Shown piece after piece: positions 46,290-54,545 of a stretch of DNA of 64,000 nt. Origin of the DNA: Ktedonobacter sp. SOSP1-85. Lineage in GTDB: Bacteria > Chloroflexota > Ktedonobacteria > Ktedonobacterales > Ktedonobacteraceae. Position 1 is the stretch's first letter. Each line of letters opens with the position of its first letter. The translations under genes and the position numbers were made by a program. The stretch is taken from NCBI RefSeq assembly GCF_016587415.1, contig NZ_BNJI01000001.1:3945501-4009500 (forward strand), read 5' to 3'. Under the pieces are notes generated by a model. The model ran no database searches. It was not told where the DNA came from and saw only the letters and a list, made by a program, of their open reading frames with translations.

Positions 46290-47267
46290 ATGCAGATGAC
46301 GATGATTGAGGCCTTGAATAGTGCCCTGGCCCTGGAGCTAGAGCGGGATAGGCAGATTGTGTTGTTGGGACAGGATATTGGTGCCAATGGGGGCGTCTTC
46401 CGGGTTACGGAGGGCCTACAGCGGCGCTTTGGTGAGCAGCGCGTCTTTGATACACCGCTCGCGGAGTCGGCTATTATCGGTAGCTCGGTTGGTATGGCGG
46501 TGTATGGGATGCGCCCGATTGCCGAAATCCAGTTTGCCGGTTTCCTCTATCTCTGTATGAGCCAGCTTGTCACCCAGGCTGCGCGTATGCGTTTTCGCTC
46601 GGCTGGCGTCTACACCTGCCCCCTGGTGGTTCGCGCCCCCTATGGTGGAGGTGTGCGCACTCCAGAACTGCATTCCGACAGCCTGGAGGGGATTTTTATG
46701 CAGACGCCGGGCATCAAGGTCGTGCTCCCCTCCAATCCCTATGATGCGAAAGGCCTGTTGGCCTCTGCCGTGGCCGATCCCGATCCAGTGCTCTTTCTGG
46801 AGAACATCAAGCTCTACCGCTCATTCCGCCAGGAGACGCCTGAGGAACACTATACCATCCCACTGGGCAAGGCTGGTGTGGTGCAGGAGGGCCAGGATGT
46901 TAGCCTGATCGCCTATGGCGCGATGGTTCCCGTGGCGCAGGAGGCCGCCAGGCGTGCACAAGCAGAACTGGGTGCTAGCGTCGAGATTATCGATCTCCGT
47001 ACCATCTGGCCGCTTGATGAAGAGACCATCGTCTCGTCTGTCGAGAAAACGGGGCGCGCCGTAGTGGTACACGAGGCGCCGCGCGCTGGCGGAGTCGGTG
47101 CCGAGGTTGTCTCTATCATTAATGATTCATGTCTCTACTCCCTGCTCAAGCCTGTCGAGCGCGTGACTGGCTATGATACACCCTTCCCTGTGCCCGGCCA
47201 GGAGGATTACTATCTCCCCACTCCCGCCCGCGTCTTTGACGCTCTCAAACGGGTGCTCGAACCATAA
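46290..47267 (+). CDS. 2-oxoacid dehydrogenase E1 component, beta subunit
   Basis: 325 residues, GGGAG upstream. Typical E1 beta: MTMIEALNSALALELERD, LGQDIGANGGVFRVTEGL, TPLAESAIIGSSVGMAVYGMRPIAEIQFAGF, VVRAPYGGGVRTPELHSDS and a C-terminal EIIDLRTIWPLDEETIVSSVEKTGRAVVVHEA. It forms the heterotetramer with E1 alpha. Conserved glutamate (AES) of the TPP site is present. The 278-base gap to E2 is filled with repeats. Confidence 0.94.
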   Translation: MQMTMIEALNSALALELERDRQIVLLGQDIGANGGVFRVTEGLQRRFGEQRVFDTPLAESAIIGSSVGMAVYGMRPIAEIQFAGFLYLCMSQLVTQAARMRFRSAGVYTCPLVVRAPYGGGVRTPELHSDSLEGIFMQTPGIKVVLPSNPYDAKGLLASAVADPDPVLFLENIKLYRSFRQETPEEHYTIPLGKAGVVQEGQDVSLIAYGAMVPVAQEAARRAQAELGASVEIIDLRTIWPLDEETIVSSVEKTGRAVVVHEAPRAGGVGAEVVSIINDSCLYSLLKPVERVTGYDTPFPVPGQEDYYLPTPARVFDALKRVLEP

Positions 47268-47277
47268 AGCCTGAATG

Positions 47278-47460
47278 TGGAGGCGCAGGAGGATTCCCAC
47301 AAATTCCTCCCCTTAATCTGATAAAAGGGAGGTGCAGGAGGATTCCCACAAAATCCTCCCCTTAATCTAATAAAAGGGAAGCGCAGGAGAGTTCCCACAA
47401 CCCCCCTTCTCCCAAAAAAGGGAGGTGCAGGAGGGTCTCCCTCCTGCCGGGGTTCGGGGT
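47278..47460 (+). repeat. Family F: about 49-bp direct repeats between E1 beta and E2
   Basis: Three diverging copies of a unit with GGGAGGTGCAGGAGGATTCC, CACAAAATCCTCCCC and TTAATCTRATAAAA, then a fourth partial unit that ends in the hairpin CAGGAGGG-TCT-CCCTCCTG. A sister of that last hairpin lies at 51531 with the loop flipped. Confidence 0.8.
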
Positions 47461-47485
47461 GTCCCCGAAAAAACACTTTTTATTC

Positions 47486-47520
47486 CTCCCTGCTCGACGC
47501 CTGCGGCGTCGAGCAGGGAG
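47486..47520 (+). promoter_or_regulatory. Stem-loop just upstream of the E2 gene
   Basis: 16-bp perfect GC-rich stem (47486-47501 with 47505-47520), loop TGC, ending 15 bases before the E2 RBS. It could attenuate read-through or protect the 5' end of a processed E2 message. Confidence 0.45.
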
Positions 47521-47545
47521 AAGAGAAAATAATCGGAGAGAACCG

Positions 47546-48838
47546 ATGGAAGAATTTCTTTTACCCGACCTGGGGGAGGGGATGGAGGAGGCCGAGGTTG
47601 TGCGCTGGCTGGTACAGCCTGGTGAGACAGTCAAGTTAGACCAGCCAATGGTGCAGGTGGAGAGCGACAAGGCCGTGATGGAGATTCCCGCTCCCGTGGC
47701 GGGCAAGGTCGCGGAGATCTACGTGCCCGCGGGCGAGGTCGCGAAGGTAGGGGCGCGCCTGGTCTCCTTTGAACCTTCGTCACCTGCATCCTCTGTCGCT
47801 ACCGCCTCTCAGAGCAAGACCGCTCAGGCCACGCAGCCCGTGCGCGGAACATCCACCGCTGTTCGAGAGCGAGAGGCGCCGCACGATATCTCGCCTCAAG
47901 CTGGCAGGCTGCGCGTTCTCGCCGCGCCCGCGGTGCGCAAACGCGCCTTTGAGCTGAACATCGACCTGGCACAAGTCCCGGCTTCGGCCTTGCATGGCCG
48001 CGTGACGATGCAGGATCTAGAGACCTTCCTTAAGCAGCCACGACAACAGCCGGAGACCAGGTCCGAGGCCGCCCCGCGCCCCGCCACGAATAGTTCCCGC
48101 AATGGGACTGTCCATATCGTGTCTGGCAGCGAAGCGGCGGAGGAGCGCCAGCCACTGACGGGCCTGCGCAAACGCATCGCCGAGCGTATGGAGCTCTCCT
48201 GGCGCACAATTCCGCATGCGACCGCCTTTGACGAGGTCGATTGTAGCGCGCTGGTGACCCTGCGCTCGACGCTCAAGCCTGCGGCGGAGCAGCGCGGTGC
48301 GCGTTTTACCTATATGCCCCTCCTCATCAAGCTCCTGATCCCTGTGCTGAAAGAGTTTCCTATCTTTAATGCCAGCCTGGATGAGAAGAGTCGCGAGATC
48401 GTCTACAAGCGTGTTTATCATATAGGCATCGCGACCGACTCGCCCGAGGGCTTGCTGGTCCCTGTCTTGCGCGATGCCGACCACCTGACGTTACTAGAGA
48501 TCGCGCAGCGCCTGGAGCACCTGGTCGAGGGAGCGAAGCAGCGCAAACTGTCTCTACCAGAACTCTCTGGCAGCACCTTTACCTTGAATAATGTCGGTGG
48601 GTTTGGCGGTAGTAGCGGCACACCTATTATCAACTATCCTGAGGCCGCCATTCTCGCCGTGGGGCGTATTCAGGAGAAGCTGGTGCTGGTGGATGGACAG
48701 GTTCAGGCGCGTCCAACCATGCCGCTGGCGCTCTCTTTTGATCACCGCTTGATCGATGGCGCGCAGGCTGGCCGCTTCCTGGGCCGCTTAAAGGCCCTGA
48801 TTGAGCAGCCACAACAAATCATGCTGGACATGGCATAG
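47546..48838 (+). CDS. 2-oxoacid dehydrogenase E2 (dihydrolipoyl acyltransferase)
   Basis: 430 residues from the ATG at 47546 (CGGAGAG upstream); the longer frame reads through repeat DNA. Domains in order: lipoyl domain 1-76 with lipoylated K42 (VESDKAVME), a Ser/Ala/Thr linker, the E1/E3-binding domain about 128-165 (AAPAVRKRAFELNIDLAQV), a second linker, and the catalytic domain about 200-430 with the LSFDHRLIDGAQAGRF active site (His near 398). One lipoyl domain only. It transfers the acyl group to CoA and forms the core of the complex. Confidence 0.94.
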   Translation: MEEFLLPDLGEGMEEAEVVRWLVQPGETVKLDQPMVQVESDKAVMEIPAPVAGKVAEIYVPAGEVAKVGARLVSFEPSSPASSVATASQSKTAQATQPVRGTSTAVREREAPHDISPQAGRLRVLAAPAVRKRAFELNIDLAQVPASALHGRVTMQDLETFLKQPRQQPETRSEAAPRPATNSSRNGTVHIVSGSEAAEERQPLTGLRKRIAERMELSWRTIPHATAFDEVDCSALVTLRSTLKPAAEQRGARFTYMPLLIKLLIPVLKEFPIFNASLDEKSREIVYKRVYHIGIATDSPEGLLVPVLRDADHLTLLEIAQRLEHLVEGAKQRKLSLPELSGSTFTLNNVGGFGGSSGTPIINYPEAAILAVGRIQEKLVLVDGQVQARPTMPLALSFDHRLIDGAQAGRFLGRLKALIEQPQQIMLDMA

Positions 48839-48853
48839 GGCACCCCTGCCCCT

Positions 48854-48902
48854 CATATGTAGGCGCGTGCGCTTGTCCCCGAATGGGGGTTAGCAGCGCG
48901 TC
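48854..48902 (+). repeat. Family E copy interrupted by a micro-hairpin
   Basis: CATATGTAGGCGCGTGC and TAGCAGCGCGTC match family E, with GCTTGTCCCCGAATGGGGGT placed between them, where the 38947 and 38986 copies have nothing. Confidence 0.75.
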
Positions 48903-48950
48903 ATTTACATATTTGGTGCGTGCTTCTCTAACTTAGAAAGAGGTCTCTGT

Positions 48951-50318
48951 ATGGTTGTAGGTGATGTAACCACCGCTGTTGATGTCCTGGTGCTGGGCGC
49001 GGGTCCCGGCGGCTACGTGGCCGCTATTCGCGCCGCCCAATGTGGTCATCATGTGACGCTGATAGATCCAGGCGCCGCCGGAGGCACCTGCCTCAATCGC
49101 GGTTGTATTCCCCTTAAAGCTCTGCTCTCGGCCAGCGAGCGCTATAGCCAGTCTCAGGCAAGCGAGCTGGCTCCCTTTGGCATACACGTTGAGACAACGA
49201 CCTTTGACTGGTCTACGATGCAGGGCTGGAAGGAGGGTGTAGTGGCGCGGCTCTCTAACGGCGTGCGCCAGCTCCTCACGGGCAACCGCGTGGAAATGGT
49301 GACCGGTACTGGCTGGTTTATCAATGAGCGCGAGGTGCGCGTGGAGGGCGTCCATGGCTCACACCGCTTCAAATTTGACCACTGCATCATCGCGACCGGG
49401 GCTGTGCCAGCGACAGTCGCAGGGCTGGAGTATGATGGGCGCGAAATTTTGTCGCCTGAGCAGGCGCTAGCTCTTCCCCAACTGCCTGAGCGCCTGGCTA
49501 TCTCAGGCGATGACTATATCGCGCTCGAACTGGCAACAGTCTTTGCACGCCTGGGAACACATGTGACGCTCTATACTCCAGGAGAGCAGTTGCTTGCCTC
49601 CGCCGAGCCTGCGCTGTTGCGCCTGCTCCAGGCGGGACTGCGCAAGCAAAGCATTCAGGTTAAGAGTCGCGTTGACCCAACAACCATTACTGAGCGCCCG
49701 CTGGTACTCGCAGCTGGCGTTGCTCCCCGTGTGCAGGATCTCCACCTGGAGGCGGCGGGAGTGCGTCTCAATGAACACGGAGGCATCGCTGTAGATTCTA
49801 TGCTCAAGACCAGCACCGAGCGCATCTATGCCGTGGGCGATTGTACGGGCGCCAGTCCGCTTGCCAGTGTGGCTATGAAGCAGGGGAAGGTCGCCGCCGA
49901 GGTGCTCTCTGGCCAGCGAGTGCAGTTCGCGCCCCTGGCCATTCCGCGCGTGGTCCATACCCAGCCTGAATTTGCCTCCGTTGGCTATACGCTTGAAGAG
50001 GCGACGCAGGCGGGTTACAAGGTCAAGAGCGCCCGCTTTCCTCTCGCGGCGAATGGACGTGCCTTGACGCTTAACGCCGACAATGGAGCCGTCTTTGTGA
50101 TCGCCAGCGCCGATGACGAGGTATTGCTTGGCGCAACGCTGGTGGGGACGAGGGCTGGCGATCTCATTGGCCAGGTAGCCCTTGCACTGGAGATGGGAGC
50201 AACCCTCACCGATCTCAGCGAAATTCTCTATGCGCATCCCGGCCTGAGCGAGACATTGCTGGAAAGCGCAGAGGGGGCGCTGGGACACGCCATTCATATG
50301 CTAAACAAAAACGCCTGA
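48951..50318 (+). CDS. Dihydrolipoamide dehydrogenase (E3)-like flavoprotein
   Basis: 455 residues. FAD motif VLVLGAGPGGYVAAIRAAQ, redox disulfide GGTCLNRGCIP (CxxxxC), second FAD motif TERIYAVGDCTGASPLASVAMKQGK and C-terminal interface HTQPEFASVGYTLEEA and AHPGLSET (His-Glu pair). Unusual: the NAD-binding glycine motif, normally GGGYIGxE, reads SGDDYIALE, so two of three glycines are replaced. E3 reoxidises E2 lipoyl groups to make NADH; here pyridine-nucleotide binding may be weak or changed. Gene order after E2 supports the E3 role. Confidence 0.85.
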   Translation: MVVGDVTTAVDVLVLGAGPGGYVAAIRAAQCGHHVTLIDPGAAGGTCLNRGCIPLKALLSASERYSQSQASELAPFGIHVETTTFDWSTMQGWKEGVVARLSNGVRQLLTGNRVEMVTGTGWFINEREVRVEGVHGSHRFKFDHCIIATGAVPATVAGLEYDGREILSPEQALALPQLPERLAISGDDYIALELATVFARLGTHVTLYTPGEQLLASAEPALLRLLQAGLRKQSIQVKSRVDPTTITERPLVLAAGVAPRVQDLHLEAAGVRLNEHGGIAVDSMLKTSTERIYAVGDCTGASPLASVAMKQGKVAAEVLSGQRVQFAPLAIPRVVHTQPEFASVGYTLEEATQAGYKVKSARFPLAANGRALTLNADNGAVFVIASADDEVLLGATLVGTRAGDLIGQVALALEMGATLTDLSEILYAHPGLSETLLESAEGALGHAIHMLNKNA

Positions 50319-50424
50319 CCCTACAATTTGCTCTCGCACCCTCCTGGCTCATATAATAATCGCTTAATAGAAGTTTTTCTATTTTTCATTTGTATACACC
50401 AATCAGGAGAGGTGGCTATTTCTA

Positions 50425-51516
50425 ATGGTCGATCTGCAACCAGTAAATAAGGTACGAGTAGGCGTTATTGGTTTAGGTTTTGGTGGTGAGACAATTCTGC
50501 GGGCTTATAGCAATCTGCCCCAGGTAGAGGTCGTGGCCCTGGCAGGTCTGGAGGAGGACCGCCTTGAGCTACTCGGCAAGAACTACCAGGTTCCTCATCT
50601 CTATCGCTTCTATGAAGAATTGCTTGAACGCGATGATCTCGACGCGGTCAGTATCGGTGTGCCGAATTTTCTGCATGCGCCAATCGCGCTTGCGGCCCTG
50701 GAACGGGGGCTACATGTTCTCTGTGAGAAACCCCTGGCGCACACACTCAAGGATGCCGAGGCCATGGTTGAGGCGGCCACAAAGGCCAACCGCGTCTTAC
50801 AGGTTGTCTTTAATCATCGTGAGCGCGGCGATGTGCATGTCCTCAAGCGCTATATCGATGAAGGGAAACTGGGCAAGATTTATTATGCTAAGGCCTACTG
50901 GATGCGCCGCCGGGGTATTCCAGGGGTTGGTTCCTGGTTTGTCAATAAGGAGAAGTCTGGTGGCGGCCCTCTCATCGACCTGGGCGTGCATATGCTGGAC
51001 ATGGCGCTCTATCTGCTCGACGAGCCTGAGATCAAGACGCTTTCCGCGACCACTTATAGCGAACTTGGATCAAAGGGTGTGGGTTTTAATCTGAATGCAG
51101 GCAAGCACGAAAAATCGAATAACTATAATGTTGAGGACCTGGCGACGGCATTTATGCGCCTCTCAACTGGGGCTACGCTCACTCTAGAGGCCAGCTGGGC
51201 TACGCATAGCAGCTTTGGCGATGACTATGGTATTATTCTTTATGGTACCGAGGGCGGCGCTGAGATCAAGGTCCAGAACTACTCAACTGAAGATACTCTA
51301 CGCATCTACACCGATGTGGCTGGCGCTCCCGCCACTATCAATCCCAGGGTCTCGCGTGGCGAGTATCACCAGGCCGTGGCGCGCCAGTTTATCGAGAATA
51401 TCAATAGCGGAAACTGGTCACTGCACAATGGCAGCGAAGGCCTGCGCCGCGCACGCGTCATTGATGCCTGCTATACCTCCGCCCAGCAAGGCCGCGAAGT
51501 CGCCCTCGACGCCTGA
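50425..51516 (+). CDS. Gfo/Idh/MocA-family oxidoreductase
   Basis: 363 residues. N-terminal Rossmann domain VRVGVIGLGFGGETILRAY, the EKP motif in HVLCEKPLAHTLKDAEAM, then the family's alpha/beta C-terminal domain with GGGPLIDLGVHMLDMALYLL (catalytic H in the GxHxxD pattern). These NAD(P)-dependent enzymes act on sugars, inositols or derivatives. AGGAGAGG precedes the ATG with a rather long spacing. It follows E3 on the same strand, but a metabolic link is not evident. Confidence 0.92.
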   Translation: MVDLQPVNKVRVGVIGLGFGGETILRAYSNLPQVEVVALAGLEEDRLELLGKNYQVPHLYRFYEELLERDDLDAVSIGVPNFLHAPIALAALERGLHVLCEKPLAHTLKDAEAMVEAATKANRVLQVVFNHRERGDVHVLKRYIDEGKLGKIYYAKAYWMRRRGIPGVGSWFVNKEKSGGGPLIDLGVHMLDMALYLLDEPEIKTLSATTYSELGSKGVGFNLNAGKHEKSNNYNVEDLATAFMRLSTGATLTLEASWATHSSFGDDYGIILYGTEGGAEIKVQNYSTEDTLRIYTDVAGAPATINPRVSRGEYHQAVARQFIENINSGNWSLHNGSEGLRRARVIDACYTSAQQGREVALDA

Positions 51517-51530
51517 TTGGTGTATTCGCT

Positions 51531-51568
51531 AAAAAGGGAGGTACAGGAGGGAGACCCTCCTGCCGGGG
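51531..51568 (+). repeat. Family F hairpin, flipped-loop copy
   Basis: AAAAAGGGAGGTACAGGAGGG, loop AGA, CCCTCCTGCCGGGG. Same flanks as 47414-47452 but the loop is the reverse complement (AGA versus TCT). Only 15 bases after the oxidoreductase stop. Confidence 0.75.
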
Positions 51569-51618
51569 CGCTTACCCCATTGGCGTTAAGTTAAGGGATA
51601 CACCTGCTTGATCCTCTT

Positions 51619-51777
51619 ACCCATGCAGCCGCGAAAGGCGGTGCTTCTAAAGGGCGCACCTACCTTTCGCACCTGCCGGGCGCAGGGCGCTCCAGGGAAG
51701 AGCAGCCGTCCAGCATGGGGACGGAGGTAGGTGCGCCCTTTAGAAGCACTACCTCCGTCCCCATGTATGGGCGGCGA
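51619..51777. repeat. Family C variable-arm palindromes, head-to-head pair
   Basis: First copy (minus orientation, 51621-51680) and second copy (plus orientation, 51703-51776). Loop: GGTAGGTGCGCC then CTTTAGAAGCACTACC (last part CACCGCC in the first copy). Arms differ: GCGAAA/TTTCGC in the first, CATGGGGACGGA/TCCGTCCCCATG in the second. Confidence 0.9.
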
Positions 51778-51811
51778 GCCATACAAAAAGAAAATAAAGG
51801 AAAACCACTGC

Positions 51812-52585
51812 ATGCAAAGCGAACCATCTATCTCTCGCACCGCCTTGATCACTGGTGGCTCACGTGGTATTGGAGCCGCTGCTACCCTGGCTCTGGCCGC
51901 GCGCGGCTATAATGTGCTCTTCAATTATCGCAATAAGTCCGCGCGTGCCGAAGAGGTCGCGGCAAGCGCTCGTGGGCTTGGAGTGCGAGCCGAGGCGCTT
52001 AGCTGTGATATCACACGTGCCGAGGACCTGGCCCGGCTCTTTAGCACATTGGGAGAACGCTTTGGCTCGCTTGACCTGCTAGTCCTCAATGCTTCTGGCG
52101 GCATGGAGCGTGATCTCCTGACCACAAATCCAGATTATCCAATGGTCATCAACCGCGACGCCCAGGTGGCCCTGCTCGAAGGCGCGCTCCCCTATATGGC
52201 ACGTGGGGGCGCTGTCGTCTTTGTCACCAGCCACTGGGCGCACCTGTATGGTCGCGTGAAACAGATTCCCAACTATGAGTCCGTCGCCGCCTCCAAATAT
52301 GCTGGTGAGCAGGAGCTACGCGCGCGCCTGGCGGAACTGACTGCTCGTGGAATACGCCTGGTGGTCGTCACGGGCGACCTGATTGAAGGCACGATCACGC
52401 CCAAGCTTCTTGAGCGCGCCGCGCCTGGCCTGGCCGATGGCCGCCGTAACTCGATTGGCGCGCTTCCGACCGCTGAAGAGATGGGGGAGATCATCGCCGC
52501 CAGTGCAGTGGATGCCTCGCTTCCCACCGGTCATACCGTCGTGATTGGAGGCTCGCTGGAGGACCTGCTGCACCAGTGGGTCTAA
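51812..52585 (+). CDS. Short-chain dehydrogenase/reductase, atypical active site
   Basis: 257 residues from the ATG at 51812 (AAAGGA upstream); the earlier frame is repeat DNA. Cofactor motif TALITGGSRGIGAAATLAL with TGxxxGIG, NASGG in place of NNAG, a serine in VFVTSHWAHLYG. The usual YxxxK reads VAASK, with a tyrosine three residues earlier (NYESVAASK). So the catalytic Tyr is either missing or shifted. The lysine is kept. It could be a diverged SDR with another proton donor or a non-catalytic binder. Confidence 0.85.
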   Translation: MQSEPSISRTALITGGSRGIGAAATLALAARGYNVLFNYRNKSARAEEVAASARGLGVRAEALSCDITRAEDLARLFSTLGERFGSLDLLVLNASGGMERDLLTTNPDYPMVINRDAQVALLEGALPYMARGGAVVFVTSHWAHLYGRVKQIPNYESVAASKYAGEQELRARLAELTARGIRLVVVTGDLIEGTITPKLLERAAPGLADGRRNSIGALPTAEEMGEIIAASAVDASLPTGHTVVIGGSLEDLLHQWV

Positions 52586-52611
52586 CTCCTCGCCCTGTGG
52601 CGCTTAGATAA

Positions 52612-52669
52612 GGGAAACAAGAATGTCGGTTGCAAACGCACACGTTTGCAACCGACATTCTTGTTTCCC
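52612..52669. repeat. Perfect 27-bp hairpin
   Basis: Arms 52612-52638 and 52643-52669 with loop CACA, 27 bases after the SDR stop and before the family D copies. No T-run; unique arm sequence. Confidence 0.8.
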
Positions 52670-52673
52670 CTAT

Positions 52674-52800
52674 CAAAGGAAAAGCGGGGAGTGCAGAGGG
52701 GCTGACGCCCCTCTGCGTCCTTTCCCCTATCCCTATCAAAGGAAAAGCGGGGAGTGCAGAGGGGCGTCAGCCCCTCTGCGTCCTTTTCCCCTCCCGCCGC
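52674..52800 (+). repeat. Family D: two hairpin copies with opposite loops
   Basis: Copy one (hairpin 52693-52716) has loop CTGACG and copy two (52756-52779) has loop CGTCAG, with identical flanks CAAAGGAAAAGCGGGGAGT and GCGTCCTTT. One of the two hairpins has inverted in place. CCCGCCGCAGGCGG follows. Confidence 0.85.
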
Positions 52801-52927
52801 AGGCGGTATGAATCCCTTTCAAACGAAATTGAACAGAGCATTAGTACTATGTCGTATGAGTATGATGGAATTGGAGGGGACACGTATCTACTTGCATGCA
52901 AAATTGGATGGGAGGTTGTTTTCGCGC

Positions 52928-54460
52928 ATGAATATCTTTCGTACCAAGTCTGTGGAGCAGTCTATACGCGACACCGAAGAGCCAGAACATAGTCTGCGTA
53001 AGACGCTTGGCCCGATTGACCTTATTGTCTTCGGTATTGGCGTCATCATTGGCACAGGCATCTTTGTCCTGACTGGCACCGCCGCCGCGAATTATGCTGG
53101 CCCGGGTATCGCCATATCCTTTATGATCGCGGGCGTGGCCTGTGGCCTGGCCGCTCTCTGTTACGCAGAGTTCGCCAGCTCTGTTCCGGTTGCGGGGAGC
53201 GCCTATACCTACTCATATGCTGCTCTGGGCGAGTTTATTGCCTGGATTATTGGTTGGGACCTGATTCTAGAGTTTCTGGTTGGGGCCTCTACCGTCTCTG
53301 TCGGCTGGTCTGAATACTTTACAACTATTCTCAGGAGCCTGGGGATCATGGTTCCCGCTACCTTGACAGGGAAGGCCGCGCTTATTCCCGCGCTGCCGGG
53401 CCTGCATCTCAATCTCCCCGCGGCTGCGATTGCCCTGATCCTGACCTGTGTGCTGGTGATTGGCGTGCGCACCAGTTCGCGCTTTAACCTGGTCGTGACT
53501 ATTATCAAACTATGTGTGGTCACCTTCTTTATCATCTTCGGTATCTTCTTTGTGCATCCCTCCAATTGGACCCCATTCGTCCCACCTGCGCAAAGCATTG
53601 CTGGAAAAGGGGGGCTGGCATCGCCCTTTCTCCAACTGATTCTGGGTTTTCCGCCCCAGGCGTATGGCCTGGGTGGCCTGGTGACAGGCGCGGCTATCGT
53701 CTTCTTCGCCTACATTGGCTTCGACATCGTGGCGACAACGGCTGAAGAGACGAAGAAGCCCCAGCGTGATATGCCCATCGGTATCCTCGGTTCGCTGGTC
53801 GTCTGTACCGTGCTCTATATTGTGGTCTCGCTAATCCTGACGGGCGTCGTCTCTTACAAAACGCTCAAGCAGTTGAATACCGCGGCCCCCATGGCGACCG
53901 CCTTCGAGGTCATTGGTAAGCCCTGGGCAGCGGGCCTGGTCTCGGTTGGCGCTATATGCGGCTTAACGGCAGTTATTCTTATACTTATGATGGGACAGAG
54001 CCGCGTCTTCTTTGCCATGAGTCGTGATCACTTGCTCCCGCCCTGGTTCGCGCGGGTGCATCCAAGTTTTGGTACACCCTATCGCATCAGTATCGTGACT
54101 GGCGTGATTGTAGCTCTCATCGCGGCCTTTACACCCATCAGTGATCTGGCAGAACTGGTCAATATTGGTACCCTTCTGGCCTTTATCCTGGTCTCTGCTG
54201 GTGTCTTGATCCTGCGCAGAACGCAGCCCAATATGCAGCGCTCCTTCCGTACGCCTGGAGTGCCCGTGGTCCCTATCCTCGCTATGCTGGTCTGTCTCGG
54301 TCTGATGCTCTATCTGCCATTGATTACCTGGATCCGCTTTGTGATCTGGCTGGTGTTGGGCATCGCTGTCTACTTCCTCTATGGTGTACGCCATAGCCGC
54401 CTGGCTAGAGTAGTCCGCGAGGAGGTTCTCAGTGAGAAAGAGATTGTAGGAAACGATTAG
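52928..54460 (+). CDS. APC-superfamily amino-acid permease
   Basis: 510 residues from the ATG at 52928. That start gives MNIFRTKSVEQSIRDTEEPEH, the usual short cytosolic N-terminus of this group; the longer frame reads back into repeat DNA. About 12 membrane helices: LIVFGIGVIIGTGIFVLTG (the GxGxGIF unwound helix that binds substrate) first, GVACGLAALCYAEFAS second, AIVFFAYIGFDIVATTAEE in helix 6, and VPILAMLVCLGLMLYLPLITW near the end. Cationic-amino-acid transporter-like. A role in leucine or branched-chain uptake would fit the neighbourhood but cannot be shown. Confidence 0.88.
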   Translation: MNIFRTKSVEQSIRDTEEPEHSLRKTLGPIDLIVFGIGVIIGTGIFVLTGTAAANYAGPGIAISFMIAGVACGLAALCYAEFASSVPVAGSAYTYSYAALGEFIAWIIGWDLILEFLVGASTVSVGWSEYFTTILRSLGIMVPATLTGKAALIPALPGLHLNLPAAAIALILTCVLVIGVRTSSRFNLVVTIIKLCVVTFFIIFGIFFVHPSNWTPFVPPAQSIAGKGGLASPFLQLILGFPPQAYGLGGLVTGAAIVFFAYIGFDIVATTAEETKKPQRDMPIGILGSLVVCTVLYIVVSLILTGVVSYKTLKQLNTAAPMATAFEVIGKPWAAGLVSVGAICGLTAVILILMMGQSRVFFAMSRDHLLPPWFARVHPSFGTPYRISIVTGVIVALIAAFTPISDLAELVNIGTLLAFILVSAGVLILRRTQPNMQRSFRTPGVPVVPILAMLVCLGLMLYLPLITWIRFVIWLVLGIAVYFLYGVRHSRLARVVREEVLSEKEIVGND

Positions 54461-54470
54461 AGAACTCAAG

Positions 54471-54542
54471 GTAGGTGGGAAATGATGTTGTGGCCGCGAC
54501 TGGCATACGCCAGTCGCGGCCACAACATCATTTCCCACCTAC
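54471..54542. terminator. Very long perfect hairpin between convergent genes
   Basis: 34-bp perfect stem (54471-54504 with 54509-54542), loop ATAC. It fills the gap between the permease and the GTPase gene, stopping 3 bases short of the latter's stop codon. No T-tail on the plus strand. Confidence 0.65.
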
Positions 54543-54545
54543 TAT

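Noticed and set aside
49503..50297. 264-residue minus-strand frame opposite the E3 gene.
   Set aside because: Shadow of a well-supported flavoprotein; no RBS and no recognisable domain.
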